From DASUBV01 sp035763085 (GTDB lineage: Bacteria > Actinomycetota > Actinomycetes > Streptosporangiales > Streptosporangiaceae): a stretch of DNA of 64,000 nucleotides. Shown here in pieces: positions 32,192 through 41,547 of the stretch. Position numbers and translations under genes: made by a program. The notes below the pieces were generated by a model, which saw only the letters and a list, made by a program, of their open reading frames with translations, did not search any database and was not told the DNA's origin. Numbering within the stretch: the first letter of the stretch is position 1; each line of letters opens with the position of its first letter. Where the stretch lies: contig DASUBV010000016.1 of NCBI GenBank assembly GCA_035763085.1, positions 1 through 64,000 on the forward strand, written 5' to 3'.

Positions 32192-35100
32192 TCAGGCGGG
32201 CTCGCGCTCGCGCAGCCGCTGGCTCACCACGCTGGAGACGCCGTCGCCGCGCATGCTGATCCCGTACAGCGAGTCGGCGATCTCCATCGTCCGCTTCTGG
32301 TGCGTCACGACGATCAGCTGGCTGTTCTCCTGCAGCTGGGCGAAGATCTCCAGCAGCCGCCCGAGGTTGGTGTCATCCAGCGCGGCCTCGACCTCGTCCA
32401 GCACGTAGAACGGCGAGGGCCGGGCCATGAAGATGGCCACCAGGTAGGCGATGGCGGTCAGCGACCGCTCGCCGCCCGACAGCAGGGACAGCCGCTTGAC
32501 CTTCTTGCCCGGCGGCCGCGCCTCGAAGTCGATGCCGGTCGCCAGCATGTCGTCCGGCTCGGTCAGCACCAGCTTGCCCTCACCGCCGGGGAACAGCGTG
32601 GCGAAGATCCGCTCGAACTCGCGCGCGGTGTCGGCGTAGGCGGAGCTGAACACCTGCAGCACCCGCTCGTCGACTTCCTTGATCACGGTCAGCAGGTCAC
32701 GGCGGGTATTGCGCAGGTCCTCCAGCTGGGCGACCAGGAAGGCGTGCCGCTCCTCCAGCGCGGCGAACTCCTCCAGCGCCAGCGGGTTGACCTTGCCGAG
32801 CTGGTCGAGCTGGCGCTGCGCGGTCTGCGCGCGCTTCTCCTGTGTCACGCGGTCGTAGGGCACCGACAGCTGGCCGTCCTCGGCCGGGGGCACCAGGACG
32901 CCGGGGCCGTACTCGGCGACCAGCACGTCGGCCTCGATGGCGAACTCCTCGACCGCGCGGGCCGCGTACTGCTCAAGCTGCATCCGCTTGGTGGCATGCG
33001 CGATCTGCGCGCCGTGCGCGCTGTTCACGACCTTGTCCAGCTCGGCGGTCAGGTCACGGATGCTGGCCCGGACCGCCTTGAGCCCGGCGTCCCGGCCCTT
33101 GCTGGCCTCCTCGGCATGCTGCCGCTCGGTGTCCGCCGCGGCGCTGGAGGCCTGGATGCGGGCCAGCGCGAACCGGGCGCCGTCGGCGACCGCGCGGGCC
33201 ACCACGGCCTGCGCGGCGCGCAGCTCGCGGCGGGCCTGGGCACGGATGGCCGACTTGCGCTCGGCCGCCGCGGCGGCCGCCAGGGAGTCGGCCCGGCCCG
33301 AGATAGCCCGCAGCCGCTCCTCCAGCGTGCGGACCTCCAGCCGGGCGTCCATCTCCGCCGCGCGCGCGGCCGTCGCCGCCTCGGCGAGCTGCTCCTTGCC
33401 GCCGTCCGCGGCGGCGCCGTCCTGGCCGTCCTGGCCCGCCTCGGCGGCGGCCAGGGCCGCCTCCTGCTCAGTGAGCTGCGCCTGCAGGTCGCCGGCGGCG
33501 GCCAGGCTCTGCTGCTGGGACTGCTCGGCCACGGCGATGGCCTTAGCCAGGCGGCTGACCTCGTCGCTGGCCGCGCGGGCGGCGCCGGCCAGGGTGCCGA
33601 GGCGGCCGGAGGTCTGGGCGGCAGCGGCGTCCACCTGCTGCAGGGCGGCCTGCGCCGCCGCCAGGTCCTGGCGCAGCTGCTCCTCGGCCTCGACGGCCTC
33701 GGCCAGCTCCCGCTCGGCGAGCTGGCAGGCGGCGTCGGCGTCGGCCAGCTGAGCCGACGCCTGCCGGGCGGCCGCGCGCAGGCTCAGCAGGCTCTGCTCG
33801 GCGCTCGACCCGCCGCGCGCCCAGTGCGCCCCGAGCAGGTCGCCGTCCCTGGTCACCACGCGCAGGCCCGGGCGGTCGCGCAGCACGCTCAGCCCGGCCC
33901 GCAGGTCGTCGGCCACGACCACCCCGGCCAGCAGCTCGTCCACCGCGGCGGCCAGCTCGGGCGGCGCCTGGACCAGGTCGCGGGCGGCCGTCATGCCGGG
34001 CAGCCCGCCGGCATCGGCCGCGCTGGCGGCAGCCGCGGCGGCACTGCCGCCCGCGATGACCAGCCCGGCCCGGCCGGCGTCCTGCGCGCGCAGCGCGGTC
34101 AGGATGTCGACGGCAGCATCCAGGCCGTCCACGGCGACCGCCCCGGCCGCGCCGCCGAGCGCCGCGGCGATGGCCTCCTGCGCGCCGTCCTGGACGGTCA
34201 GCAGCGTGGCCAGCGGGCCGAGCACGCCCGCGAACACCCGGGGCTCGGCCAGCAGCACGGCGGACGCGTCGGCGCCGCGGATCACGGCCTCGCTCAGCGC
34301 GTCGGCCCGGGCCCGCAGCCCGGCCCGCTCCCCGCTGGCCCCGTGCTCGGCCTTGCGCAGCCGCGCCACCGTGGCCGAGGCCTCCTTGAGACTGCCGGCC
34401 GCGCGCTCCCTGGCCGCGGCCAGGCCGGCCCGGCCCTCGTCGCGCCCGGACACCTGCTCCTGCAGCTCGGCGTGCTCGCCCTGGGCCTGGCCGGCGCGCA
34501 CCCGGGCCTGCTCGCACGCCTCGCGCAGCCGCCCGGCCTCTTCCTGAGCGGCCGCTGCCTTGCTGGCGGCAGCCTCGGCCCGGGCCCGCAGCCGCGCCAG
34601 CCGGTCGGCCCGCTGGGCGGCCGCCTGAGCATCCGCCGCGATCCGCCTCTCGGTCTCCGCCACCGCCGCCTCGGCCTGGCTGCGCCGTGCCACGACCGCG
34701 GTGAGCTGCTCGCGGGCGCGGCCGAGTGAGTCGCTGAGCTCGGTCTCCTGCGTGCGCAGCCGGCCGGCCTCGGCCTCCAGCTCGTCGGGATCACGGCCGG
34801 GCCGCTGCGGCTCGGGCGCCGACAGGTTGCGGTAGCGCTCGGTGGCCAGGCTGGCCGAGCCGCGCAGGCGCTCGGCCAGCCCGGCCAGGGCGAAGAACGT
34901 CTCCTGAGCGGCGGCCAGCCGGGGGGCGTGCTGCTGCTCGTCGGCCTCCAGCCCGGCTTCCCGCTCGCGGGCCTGCCCCAGCGCCGTCTCCAGGCTCGCC
35001 CTGGCCTGCGCCTTGGCCGCCTCGTCGGCCTCGTCTCGCTCCAGCTCGGCGGCCAGGGCGGCATAGTCGTCGGCCAGCAGCCGCAGCCGCGCGTCCCGCA

Positions 35101-35764
35101 GGTCGGCCTGGATGACGGCGGCCTTGCGGGCGATCTGCGCCTGCCGCCCGAGCGGCTTGAGCCGCCGGCCGAGCTCGCCGGTGAGGTCCACCAGCCGGGT
35201 CAGGTTGGCCTGCATGGCGTCGAGCTTGCGCAGCGCCTTTTCCTTGCGGCGGCGGTGCTTCAGGACGCCGGCCGCCTCCTCGATCAGCGCCCGGCGGGCC
35301 TCAGGCCCGGCGTTGAGCACGTCGTCGAGCTGACCCTGCCCGACGATGACGTGCATCTCCCGGCCCAGGCCGGAGTCGGACAGCAGTTCCTGCACATCCA
35401 GCAGCCGGCAGTGGTCGCCGTTGATGGCGTACTCGCTCTGGCCGGACCGGAACAGCAGGCGGCTGATCGTCACCTCGGCATAGTCGATCGGCAGGGCGCC
35501 GTCGCTGTTGTCGATGGTGAGCGTGACCTCGGCGCGGCCGAGCGCAGGCCGGCCGGAGGTTCCGGCGAAGACGACGTCCTCCATCTTGCCGCCGCGCAGC
35601 GGCTTGACGCCCTGCTCGCCCATGACCCAGGAGAACGCGTCGACGACGTTGGACTTGCCCGACCCGTTCGGGCCCACCACGCAGGTAATGCCCGGCTCGA
35701 AGCGCAGCGTCGTGGCGGAGGCGAAGGACTTGAAGCCGCGCAGGGTGAGGGTCTTCACATACAC
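32192..35764 (-). CDS. smc: Chromosome segregation ATPase SMC
   Basis: SMC with ScpA and ScpB forms the condensin that compacts and separates chromosomes. The 1190-aa product has Walker A VVGPNGSGKSN at about 29-39, a long coiled coil, a hinge domain near the middle (RVFAGVLGPLATLL, then VTRDGDLLGAHWARGG), a second coiled coil and the C-terminal ATPase half with the signature LLSGGERSL and Walker B FYVLDEVEAALDD. GTG 35762-35764 fits the family N-terminus (YVKTLTLRGFKSFAS) and has GGGGAGGAA upstream. The coiled coils are very Ala-rich, producing a long antisense open frame that is an artefact. Confidence 0.98.
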   Translation of the reverse strand: MYVKTLTLRGFKSFASATTLRFEPGITCVVGPNGSGKSNVVDAFSWVMGEQGVKPLRGGKMEDVVFAGTSGRPALGRAEVTLTIDNSDGALPIDYAEVTISRLLFRSGQSEYAINGDHCRLLDVQELLSDSGLGREMHVIVGQGQLDDVLNAGPEARRALIEEAAGVLKHRRRKEKALRKLDAMQANLTRLVDLTGELGRRLKPLGRQAQIARKAAVIQADLRDARLRLLADDYAALAAELERDEADEAAKAQARASLETALGQAREREAGLEADEQQHAPRLAAAQETFFALAGLAERLRGSASLATERYRNLSAPEPQRPGRDPDELEAEAGRLRTQETELSDSLGRAREQLTAVVARRSQAEAAVAETERRIAADAQAAAQRADRLARLRARAEAAASKAAAAQEEAGRLREACEQARVRAGQAQGEHAELQEQVSGRDEGRAGLAAARERAAGSLKEASATVARLRKAEHGASGERAGLRARADALSEAVIRGADASAVLLAEPRVFAGVLGPLATLLTVQDGAQEAIAAALGGAAGAVAVDGLDAAVDILTALRAQDAGRAGLVIAGGSAAAAAASAADAGGLPGMTAARDLVQAPPELAAAVDELLAGVVVADDLRAGLSVLRDRPGLRVVTRDGDLLGAHWARGGSSAEQSLLSLRAAARQASAQLADADAACQLAERELAEAVEAEEQLRQDLAAAQAALQQVDAAAAQTSGRLGTLAGAARAASDEVSRLAKAIAVAEQSQQQSLAAAGDLQAQLTEQEAALAAAEAGQDGQDGAAADGGKEQLAEAATAARAAEMDARLEVRTLEERLRAISGRADSLAAAAAAERKSAIRAQARRELRAAQAVVARAVADGARFALARIQASSAAADTERQHAEEASKGRDAGLKAVRASIRDLTAELDKVVNSAHGAQIAHATKRMQLEQYAARAVEEFAIEADVLVAEYGPGVLVPPAEDGQLSVPYDRVTQEKRAQTAQRQLDQLGKVNPLALEEFAALEERHAFLVAQLEDLRNTRRDLLTVIKEVDERVLQVFSSAYADTAREFERIFATLFPGGEGKLVLTEPDDMLATGIDFEARPPGKKVKRLSLLSGGERSLTAIAYLVAIFMARPSPFYVLDEVEAALDDTNLGRLLEIFAQLQENSQLIVVTHQKRTMEIADSLYGISMRGDGVSSVVSQRLREREPA

Positions 35765-35958
35765 CCGCGGATTCCTCCCCAGCCTGTGGTCCCCAGCCCT
35801 GCGGCTCACGAATCGCCGGTACCCGCGCCGGTCCCGCGCCGCTGCCGGGCGCGCCGGCGGGCTTTGCCGGTCCCCCGCACCCTACCGCGCGCTACCGTCA
35901 GCTCTGCGGATTGCGACCGCCCGGCGGGGCGGCATTGGCGGCCTAGCTAGGATGTCTC

Positions 35959-36927
35959 GTGCCTTATCAGGGTATGTCGCGCCGGGCGGCCATCTGGGCC
36001 GGGCTGAGCGTGGCCGCGACCGGCGTGCTGGCCGGGGCCGGCTACGGGCTCGTCGAGGCAGGCGCGCTGCCGGGCAAGTATCAGCTGGCCCGGGTGCTGG
36101 GCGCGTGCGGCTCGGCGCCCCCGCCGCCGAGCGGGCCGCTCCCGGCCCGGCATACCGAGCAGTTCTGGTCGGAGTACCGGCATCGCCAGGTGACCATGGT
36201 GACCCTGATCCCGGCCGGGGTTGCGGCCCCGCACGGCCTGGGCACCGTGGTGGCCCTGCATGGCCTGGGCGGTGATGCCGCCGGCACCGCCCGGTCCGTG
36301 GCCCGGGCGATGGCCGCCGCGCAGATCCCGCAGGCCGACCGGGACCGGTTCGCCGTGATCACCGTCGACGGGGGCACTACTTACTGGCACCGCCGCTCCG
36401 ACGGCGACGACCCGCAGGGCATGATCATCCATGAGGTCCTGCCCCGGGCCGCGGCCCGGGGCCTGCAGACCGGCAGCATCGGGATCGTCGGCGAGTCCAT
36501 GGGCGGGTACGGCGCCCTGCTGCTGGCCGAGCGGCTCGGCGGTCCCGGGGCGGCCAGCACGGCCGCGGTCCGGCGAGGCCAGTCGGCGGCCGGCCCGCAG
36601 GCCGCGGCGGTCGCCGCCATCTCGCCCGCCATATTCGCCAGCTACGCCGATGCGCACCAGGCCGATAGCCTCTCATTCGACGGTCCGGCCGATTTCGCGG
36701 CGAATAACGTCGTGAGTCATATTTCCGCTTTGCGGCATGTTCCGGCCTTTATCGCCTGCGGCACCGACGATCCATTCGAGCCGATGGCCCGGCAATTCCG
36801 GGCCCGGCTGGCGCGGCTGTCGGGGCACTCGCCCGCCGGCCTGGTGACCTCCGGCTGCCACGACGTCGCGTTCTGGGCCAGGAACCTGCCCGGCGGCCTG
36901 ACGTTCCTCAGCACCTACCTGCCCTGA
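35959..36927 (+). CDS. Tat-exported alpha/beta hydrolase (esterase-like)
   Basis: The 322-aa product starts with a twin-arginine signal (MSRRAAIWAGLSVAATGVLA). The hydrolase core shows the oxyanion strand VVALHGLGGD, the nucleophile elbow GESMGG near residue 180, a probable acid in CGTDDPFEP, and the catalytic His in GCHDVAFW. This arrangement is that of secreted esterases related to esterase D and mycolyltransferase-like enzymes; substrate unknown. GTG 35959 follows a TAGGAT box by four bases, while ATG 35974 gives the same Tat signal and may be the true start. It is alone and divergent from smc. Confidence 0.8.
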   Translation: MPYQGMSRRAAIWAGLSVAATGVLAGAGYGLVEAGALPGKYQLARVLGACGSAPPPPSGPLPARHTEQFWSEYRHRQVTMVTLIPAGVAAPHGLGTVVALHGLGGDAAGTARSVARAMAAAQIPQADRDRFAVITVDGGTTYWHRRSDGDDPQGMIIHEVLPRAAARGLQTGSIGIVGESMGGYGALLLAERLGGPGAASTAAVRRGQSAAGPQAAAVAAISPAIFASYADAHQADSLSFDGPADFAANNVVSHISALRHVPAFIACGTDDPFEPMARQFRARLARLSGHSPAGLVTSGCHDVAFWARNLPGGLTFLSTYLP

Positions 36928-37301
36928 CCCGGCCGCGCAGCGCGGTGCTCGCCGCCGGCACCGCGCGCCTCGCCGGCACCGCGCGCTCGGCGCAGGCACG
37001 GTCCTGACCGGGACGGGCCAGCCGCGACGAGCGGCAGGACGGGCGAGTTGCCTACGGCAGGCTCGTCACGCCGCGGTGGTCATGATGACCGAAGTCAGCA
37101 GCCGGTCATGACACGGTGAAATCTCCGCCGGCATCGCCGACGGCAACGTAATTTGCCCTGGCCAGGGCCGGTGCGACGGCAGCGATCATGCCGCCTGCAG
37201 GGCTGCTCGCACGCACCTGACGTGGCCGCGCGCCCGCCGCCAGAGCGGCGAAGAGGGACGCCTGTCGCGGCGCCCCTCTACATGCGCGCGGCTAGCACTC
37301 G
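36928..37301. other. 374-bp intergenic stretch without a gene
   Basis: No coding pattern on either strand. Near 36950-36985 a unit close to CGCCGGCACCGCGCGC occurs twice in tandem after the hydrolase stop and may fold. The rest shows no motif I can name. Confidence 0.5.
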
Positions 37302-37490
37302 TCAGGTGAGCGCGGGCTCGCGGACCGGGATCAGCAGGTCATGCCCTACCTCGGCGGTGAGCACGTCGTTTTCTTCCTGAAGCCGGGACAGCTCGGCTTC
37401 CAGGTCACGTACTCGCTGCTGGAGGCGGCGCATCTCTGAGACCATGCGGGGATCCGGCCCGCCGACGTGGCCAAGTAGAGCCTTCGCCAT
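37302..37490 (-). CDS. Conserved short coiled-coil protein (62 aa)
   Basis: The 62-aa product begins MAKALLGHVGGPDPRMVSEM. It continues as a heptad-patterned coiled coil (RRLQQRVRDLEAELSRLQEE) and ends in a short acidic and hydrophobic tail. Proteins of this size and opening sequence are common in streptomycetes and relatives; I know of no assigned function. ATG 37488-37490 has GGAGGACC upstream. The longer frame from 37583 is not supported by a ribosome-binding site. It may pair with another coiled-coil protein. Confidence 0.75.
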   Translation of the reverse strand: MAKALLGHVGGPDPRMVSEMRRLQQRVRDLEAELSRLQEENDVLTAEVGHDLLIPVREPALT

Positions 37491-37657
37491 TGTGTAAGGT
37501 CCTCCACACTGAGCGACCAGAGTGGGCGCGCATGCGGACGCAAGAATCGCGAGTACGCGACTGCGCGCAAGTAACGCATCCATGGTCCCACCGTCAAGGG
37601 TATCCGGTCAAGTTGACCGATCCCGCAGGTCACAGGGGTGCGGCCGGCGCTTTCTGG

Positions 37658-38212
37658 TCAGCGCTCAGCAAAGCCGACAAGTCCGCCGCGGGCCGCGTCC
37701 CAGCGATGCGTGACATGCTCGACATACCCCGGAGTGTCCCCGTTGTCCAGTAGCTGCAGAAGCTGCTCGCAGGCCTCGCGCGGACCCTCCGCGACTACCT
37801 TCACGCGGCCGTCGGTCAGGTTCTCCGCCCACCCGGACAGCCCGAGCTCCAGTGCCCGGCTGCGGGCCCACCACCGGAATCCCACGCCCTGGACCCGGCC
37901 GCGCAGCCACGCCGTCAGGCGCACGGTCCCGGCCTCGCCGAGGCCCGTCTCCCCCGGCGCCCGCTCGCCGGGCACCATGTCCCCCCGCGGCCCCGGCGGG
38001 AGCCGGGGCACCGGGCCAGGATCAGGCCCGGTCGCCGCCGCGCCGCGGCCGGGAGCCGCGGGCTCGCCCCACTGCTCGCCGGGGCCCTCGGCATCGTCGT
38101 CCAGGCCCGCCATGCTGCGCTGGAGGTCGGCCAGCCAGGCGGCCTCCCGCGCGGCTTCCTCATCCGGGTCGCCGGGTAGCTCGGGAGGCGGCGGGTGAGC
38201 TTCATCCGTCAC
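37658..38212 (-). CDS. acyP: Acylphosphatase with N-terminal extension
   Basis: Acylphosphatase hydrolyses acyl-phosphate bonds of small molecules. The last 90 residues are a complete domain: RLTAWLRGRVQGVGFRWWAR (catalytic Arg in GVGFRWW), GLSGWAENLTDGRVKVVAEG (catalytic Asn) and a final helix. The 90-residue N-terminal extension is acidic and Pro/Gly-rich with no known domain. GTG 38210-38212 has GGAGG six bases upstream. An ATG at 37976-37978 would give a family-sized 106-aa protein and may be the true start. It lies between the coiled-coil gene and mutM, close to smc and rnc as in other actinomycetes. Confidence 0.85.
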   Translation of the reverse strand: MTDEAHPPPPELPGDPDEEAAREAAWLADLQRSMAGLDDDAEGPGEQWGEPAAPGRGAAATGPDPGPVPRLPPGPRGDMVPGERAPGETGLGEAGTVRLTAWLRGRVQGVGFRWWARSRALELGLSGWAENLTDGRVKVVAEGPREACEQLLQLLDNGDTPGYVEHVTHRWDAARGGLVGFAER

Positions 38213-38295
38213 CTTGGCCTCCACTGCCACCACACGTCACACGCACCCGGCGTGCTTGCTCCCACCATTTTCCAGAACACACAGCGGGCTGCCCG

Positions 38296-39147
38296 TCACA
38301 TCCGGCCGTTGCGAGGCCTGGGCTGGCAGGACGCGCAGCTGAACGCCGACCGGTTCATGAACGGGTCCCGCCGGACGGGGGTCCCGCAGCGCGGGCAGGG
38401 CAGCCCGGCTCGCCCGTAGACGGCCAGGGCCCGGTCGAAGTAGCCGCCCTCCCCGTTGACGTTGACGTACAGGCTGTCGAACGAGGTACCGCCCGCGCTC
38501 AGGGCCTCGCCGAGGACCTCCTGGACGGCGTCGATGAGCCGGGTGACATCCGGGCCGCGCAGCCGGTCGGCGGCCCGGGCCCAGTGCAGCCGGGCCCGCC
38601 ACAGGGCCTCGTCGGCGTAGATGTTCCCGACCCCGCTGACCAGGCTCTGATCCAGCAGGGCGCGCTTGATGCCGCTGCGCCGGGCGCGGAGCCGGGATGC
38701 GAAGACCGCCCGGTCGAAGGCCGGCTCCAGCGGATCGGGGGCGATGTGCGCGATCACGGCGGGCAGCTGCGCGCCGCCCGGGCTGACCAGCAGGTGACCG
38801 AATGTCCGCTGGTCAGTGAAGCGCAGGTCGGGCCCGCCATCGCGGAAGGTCATCCGGACCCGGACATGCGGTGCCAGCGCCCGGCCGGGTTCGCCCACCA
38901 GGAGCTGCCCGCTCATGCCCAAGTGCGCGAGCAGCGCGTCCTCGCCGGCGGGCAGCCACAGGTACTTGCCGCGGCGCAGCGGAGCCCCGAGGCTGCGGCC
39001 GCGCAGGGCGGCGGCGAAGTCAGCCGCTCCGGCCGGATGCCGCCGCACGGCGCGCGGATGGAGCACCTCAACCTCGTCGACGGTGCGCCCGGCGACATGC
39101 CGTTCCAGGCCGCGCCGGACGGTCTCCACCTCAGGAAGCTCAGGCAC
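38296..39147 (-). CDS. mutM: Formamidopyrimidine-DNA glycosylase
   Basis: Fpg/MutM excises oxidised purines and nicks the DNA. The 283-aa product has PELPEVETVRR right after the initiator (catalytic Pro), a Lys in the beta-hairpin (RRGKYLWLP), HLGMSGQL, the helix-two-turn-helix region with VSGVGNIYADEALW, and a C-terminal zinc finger (CPRCGTPVRR, then CASC). GTG 39145-39147 lies four bases after the rnc stop, so the genes are an operon. Confidence 0.97.
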   Translation of the reverse strand: MPELPEVETVRRGLERHVAGRTVDEVEVLHPRAVRRHPAGAADFAAALRGRSLGAPLRRGKYLWLPAGEDALLAHLGMSGQLLVGEPGRALAPHVRVRMTFRDGGPDLRFTDQRTFGHLLVSPGGAQLPAVIAHIAPDPLEPAFDRAVFASRLRARRSGIKRALLDQSLVSGVGNIYADEALWRARLHWARAADRLRGPDVTRLIDAVQEVLGEALSAGGTSFDSLYVNVNGEGGYFDRALAVYGRAGLPCPRCGTPVRRDPFMNRSAFSCASCQPRPRNGRM

Positions 39148-39151
39148 GGAA

Positions 39152-40048
39152 CTATCCGTCCCTGACCGGCTGCTCCCCTGACGCTCCCCCGCCCTCGCCT
39201 GGTGCCGCCGCGGTGCCCTGGCCGCCCTGGCCGGTCACCGCCCCGTTAGGTGAGCCCGAGCCGGGCCCCGACGTCTCGTTCCCCGTGCTGCTGGTCAGTC
39301 CCGCCTCGCCGGCCTTGTCCCCGGACCCGGCGCTGAGCCCGGCACTGATCGCGTTCCAGGCCGCCTCGGCCGCCTGCTGCTCGGCTTCCTTCTTGGACCG
39401 GCCCTCGCCCTCGCCGTAGGTCTGCGAGCCGATGCGCACTGAGGCCCGGAAGGACTTCTGGTGGTCGGGCCCGCTCTCCTCGACGTGGTACTCGGGCACG
39501 CCGAGCACCTCGGCGGCGGTGAGCTCCTGCAGGGAGGTCTTCCAGTCCAGCCCGGCGCCCAGCCGGGCCGACCGGGCGATGACCGGGTCGAACAGCCGGT
39601 GCACCAGGCCGTCGGCGGCCGCCAGGCCCTGGTCCAGGTAGACGGCGCCGATCACCGCTTCCAGGGTGTCGGCCAGGATGGAGGACTTGTCCCGGCCCCC
39701 GGTGCCCTCCTCGCCCTTGCCCAGCCGCACGTAGGAGCCGAGCTGCAGGCCGCGGGCCACCCCGGCCAGCGCGCGCATGTTGACCACCGCGGCGCGCAGC
39801 TTGGCCAGCTGCCCCTCGGGCAGGTCGGGGTAGGAGTTGAACAACGTGTCGGTGACGATCAGGCCGAGCACGGAGTCGCCGAGGAACTCCAGCCGCTCGT
39901 TGGTCGGCAGCCCGCCGTTCTCGTAAGCGAAGGAGCGGTGCATGAGAGCGCGCTCCAGCAGCTCGGCACCGAGCGGCACGCCCAGGGCAGACAGCAGCAC
40001 GGCGGTGTCTGCGTCTGGTGCCTGACCACCAGGCGAAGAGCCACTCAC
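39152..40048 (-). CDS. rnc: Ribonuclease III
   Basis: RNase III cuts double-stranded RNA in rRNA precursors and regulatory RNAs. The 298-aa product has the catalytic signature NERLEFLGDSVLGL, a second acidic motif in DTLEAVIGAVYLD, and a double-stranded RNA-binding domain (WKTSLQELTAAEVLG, later GEGRSKKEAEQQAAEAAW). A 65-residue Gly/Ser/Ala-rich tail follows. GTG 40046-40048 has GGAGAA upstream. It lies after rpmF and before mutM. Confidence 0.97.
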   Translation of the reverse strand: MSGSSPGGQAPDADTAVLLSALGVPLGAELLERALMHRSFAYENGGLPTNERLEFLGDSVLGLIVTDTLFNSYPDLPEGQLAKLRAAVVNMRALAGVARGLQLGSYVRLGKGEEGTGGRDKSSILADTLEAVIGAVYLDQGLAAADGLVHRLFDPVIARSARLGAGLDWKTSLQELTAAEVLGVPEYHVEESGPDHQKSFRASVRIGSQTYGEGEGRSKKEAEQQAAEAAWNAISAGLSAGSGDKAGEAGLTSSTGNETSGPGSGSPNGAVTGQGGQGTAAAPGEGGGASGEQPVRDG

Positions 40049-40103
40049 GATGTTCTCCTTCCCCGCGCCATGCGGTGCGCGCGAGTCCCCCGCTGCGAGC
40101 GCG

Positions 40104-40280
40104 TCAGGAAGGAGTGATTACCTGGCGCCGGTTGTACGTGCCGCACGTCGGGCACGCGGTGTGCGGGAGCTTGCGCTCGCGGCAGTTCGGGCAGGTCATC
40201 AGCTGCGGCAGGGTGCTCTTCCACTGCGCGCGCCGCGACCGCGTATTGCTGCGCGACATCTTCCGCTTGGGTACCGCCAC
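40104..40280 (-). CDS. rpmF: 50S ribosomal protein L32
   Basis: The 58-aa protein begins AVPKRKMSRSNTRSRRAQWK and has a zinc-ribbon CPNC...CPTC (four cysteines), ending in RRQVITPS. GTG 40278-40280 has AGGAGCCC upstream and begins one base after the DUF177 stop, so the two are coupled. The rpmF-rnc order is the usual one. Confidence 0.97.
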   Translation of the reverse strand: MAVPKRKMSRSNTRSRRAQWKSTLPQLMTCPNCRERKLPHTACPTCGTYNRRQVITPS

Positions 40281-40281
40281 C

Positions 40282-40935
40282 TCAGGGCTCCTTTGCTCGT
40301 TCCGGCACGGAATCCGCCCGGTGCATGCTTGTTCCCGGTCCGGCCGTCCCGTCCGGTGCCGCCTTGTCGTCGCCTGAGCCAGCTCCCGGCTCGCCCACGC
40401 GAACGTCCTTCAATGCCGCCCACATCGGGCCGCGCTCGGTGTGCCCGTGACCGGGTGGCGCGTCAGCAAGCCGCACCCCGCACTCCGCGCAGAGCCCCTG
40501 GCAGTCATCCGCGCACAGCGGCGACAGCGGCAGCTCCAGCACGAGCGCGTCACGCAACGCCGGCTCCAGGTTGAGCAAGCCAGCGTCCAGAACGTAGCCG
40601 TCCGGGCCCGCCACCCCCTCGTCCAGCGCGTACAGCTCCTGGAACCGGATCCTCGCGGAGGAGGTGAACGGCTCCAGGCACCGTGCGCACTCGCCGGTCA
40701 GCGGCGCCGTCACCGTGGCGGTCACCAGCACGCCCTCGGTCACGCCCTCGAGCTGGACGTCCAGTTCGAGGTCGGCCCCGGCGGGCACGCGCACCATCCC
40801 GGCGCCCAGGTCGGCAGGTGCCGGACTGGTGCGCTGCTCGGTACGCGCCGTCCCCGGTCCGAGAGTCCGGATGTCAAAGACAAGCGGCCCCGTCGGATCG
40901 ACTCGCTTCAGGTGCTTGGATCGCTGATGTGGCAT
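40282..40935 (-). CDS. YceD/DUF177-family protein
   Basis: The 217-aa soluble protein is adjacent to rpmF in most bacteria and linked to 23S rRNA or ribosome assembly. It carries GECARCLEPF in the middle and LCADDCQGLCAECG towards the C-terminus, a Cys-rich metal-binding pattern typical of the family. The C-terminal 40 residues are a variable acidic tail. ATG 40933-40935 was chosen over a TTG at 40956, with no obvious ribosome-binding site at either. It overlaps nothing and precedes rpmF by one base. Confidence 0.9.
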   Translation of the reverse strand: MPHQRSKHLKRVDPTGPLVFDIRTLGPGTARTEQRTSPAPADLGAGMVRVPAGADLELDVQLEGVTEGVLVTATVTAPLTGECARCLEPFTSSARIRFQELYALDEGVAGPDGYVLDAGLLNLEPALRDALVLELPLSPLCADDCQGLCAECGVRLADAPPGHGHTERGPMWAALKDVRVGEPGAGSGDDKAAPDGTAGPGTSMHRADSVPERAKEP

Positions 40936-41058
40936 AGCAGACAGCGGTTGTGGCAAGGCATCGGCGGACCAGCTTACCGGCCAGGCTGGGTGAAGCCCAA
41001 CTTGCCGGATAATCCGCGCGCGGGGGCTGCCCCCGCCGGCCGCCTGGTCCCGGCGGGC

Positions 41059-41547
41059 TCAGTCGCTGAGCAGCCGGGCGGTGAGCCGCTCCAGGACCGG
41101 GTCGGGCACCAGCCCGCTGACGTCGCCGCCGTACTTGGCGATGTCCTTGATCAGGCTGGAGGACAGGAACGCATACAGCGGGTTGGTGGTCATGAACAGG
41201 GTCTCGACCCCGGCCTGCCGGTAGTTCATCTGCGCCTGCTGCATCTCGTAGTCGAAGTCGCTGACCGCGCGCAGGCCCTTCACGATCGCCGAGGCCCCGT
41301 TCTCCCGGCAGAAGTCCACGGTCAGCCCCTCGAACCGGGCGACCCGGACGTTGGGCTGGCCCTTCAGCACCTCGCGGAGCATCTCGACCCGCTCCTCGGC
41401 GGTGAACAGGCCGGTCTTGCTGAGGTTGCGCAGCACCGCCACGATGACCTCGTCAAACAGCGAGGCAGCACGGGAGATGATGTCGAGATGCCCGTTGGTC
41501 ACGGGGTCGAACGAGCCTGGACAGACCACACGCCGCACGCGATTCAC
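41059..41547 (-). CDS. coaD: Phosphopantetheine adenylyltransferase
   Basis: CoaD adds AMP to 4'-phosphopantetheine, the penultimate step of coenzyme A synthesis. The 162-aa product shows CPGSFDPVTNGHLDI (the TxGH nucleotidyltransferase motif), LVKGLRAVSDFDYE-type sequence here as IVKGLRAVSDFDYE, and the C-terminal YAFLSSSLIKDIAKYGGD. GTG 41545-41547 overlaps the rsmD stop as GTGA, so the genes are translationally coupled. The in-frame sequence further upstream is the rsmD shadow. Confidence 0.96.
   Translation of the reverse strand: MNRVRRVVCPGSFDPVTNGHLDIISRAASLFDEVIVAVLRNLSKTGLFTAEERVEMLREVLKGQPNVRVARFEGLTVDFCRENGASAIVKGLRAVSDFDYEMQQAQMNYRQAGVETLFMTTNPLYAFLSSSLIKDIAKYGGDVSGLVPDPVLERLTARLLSD

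Noticed and set aside
30959..34729. 1256-codon plus-strand open frame
   Set aside because: It is antisense to ftsY and smc, whose products are clearly recognisable. GC-rich Ala codons produce long stop-free antisense frames.
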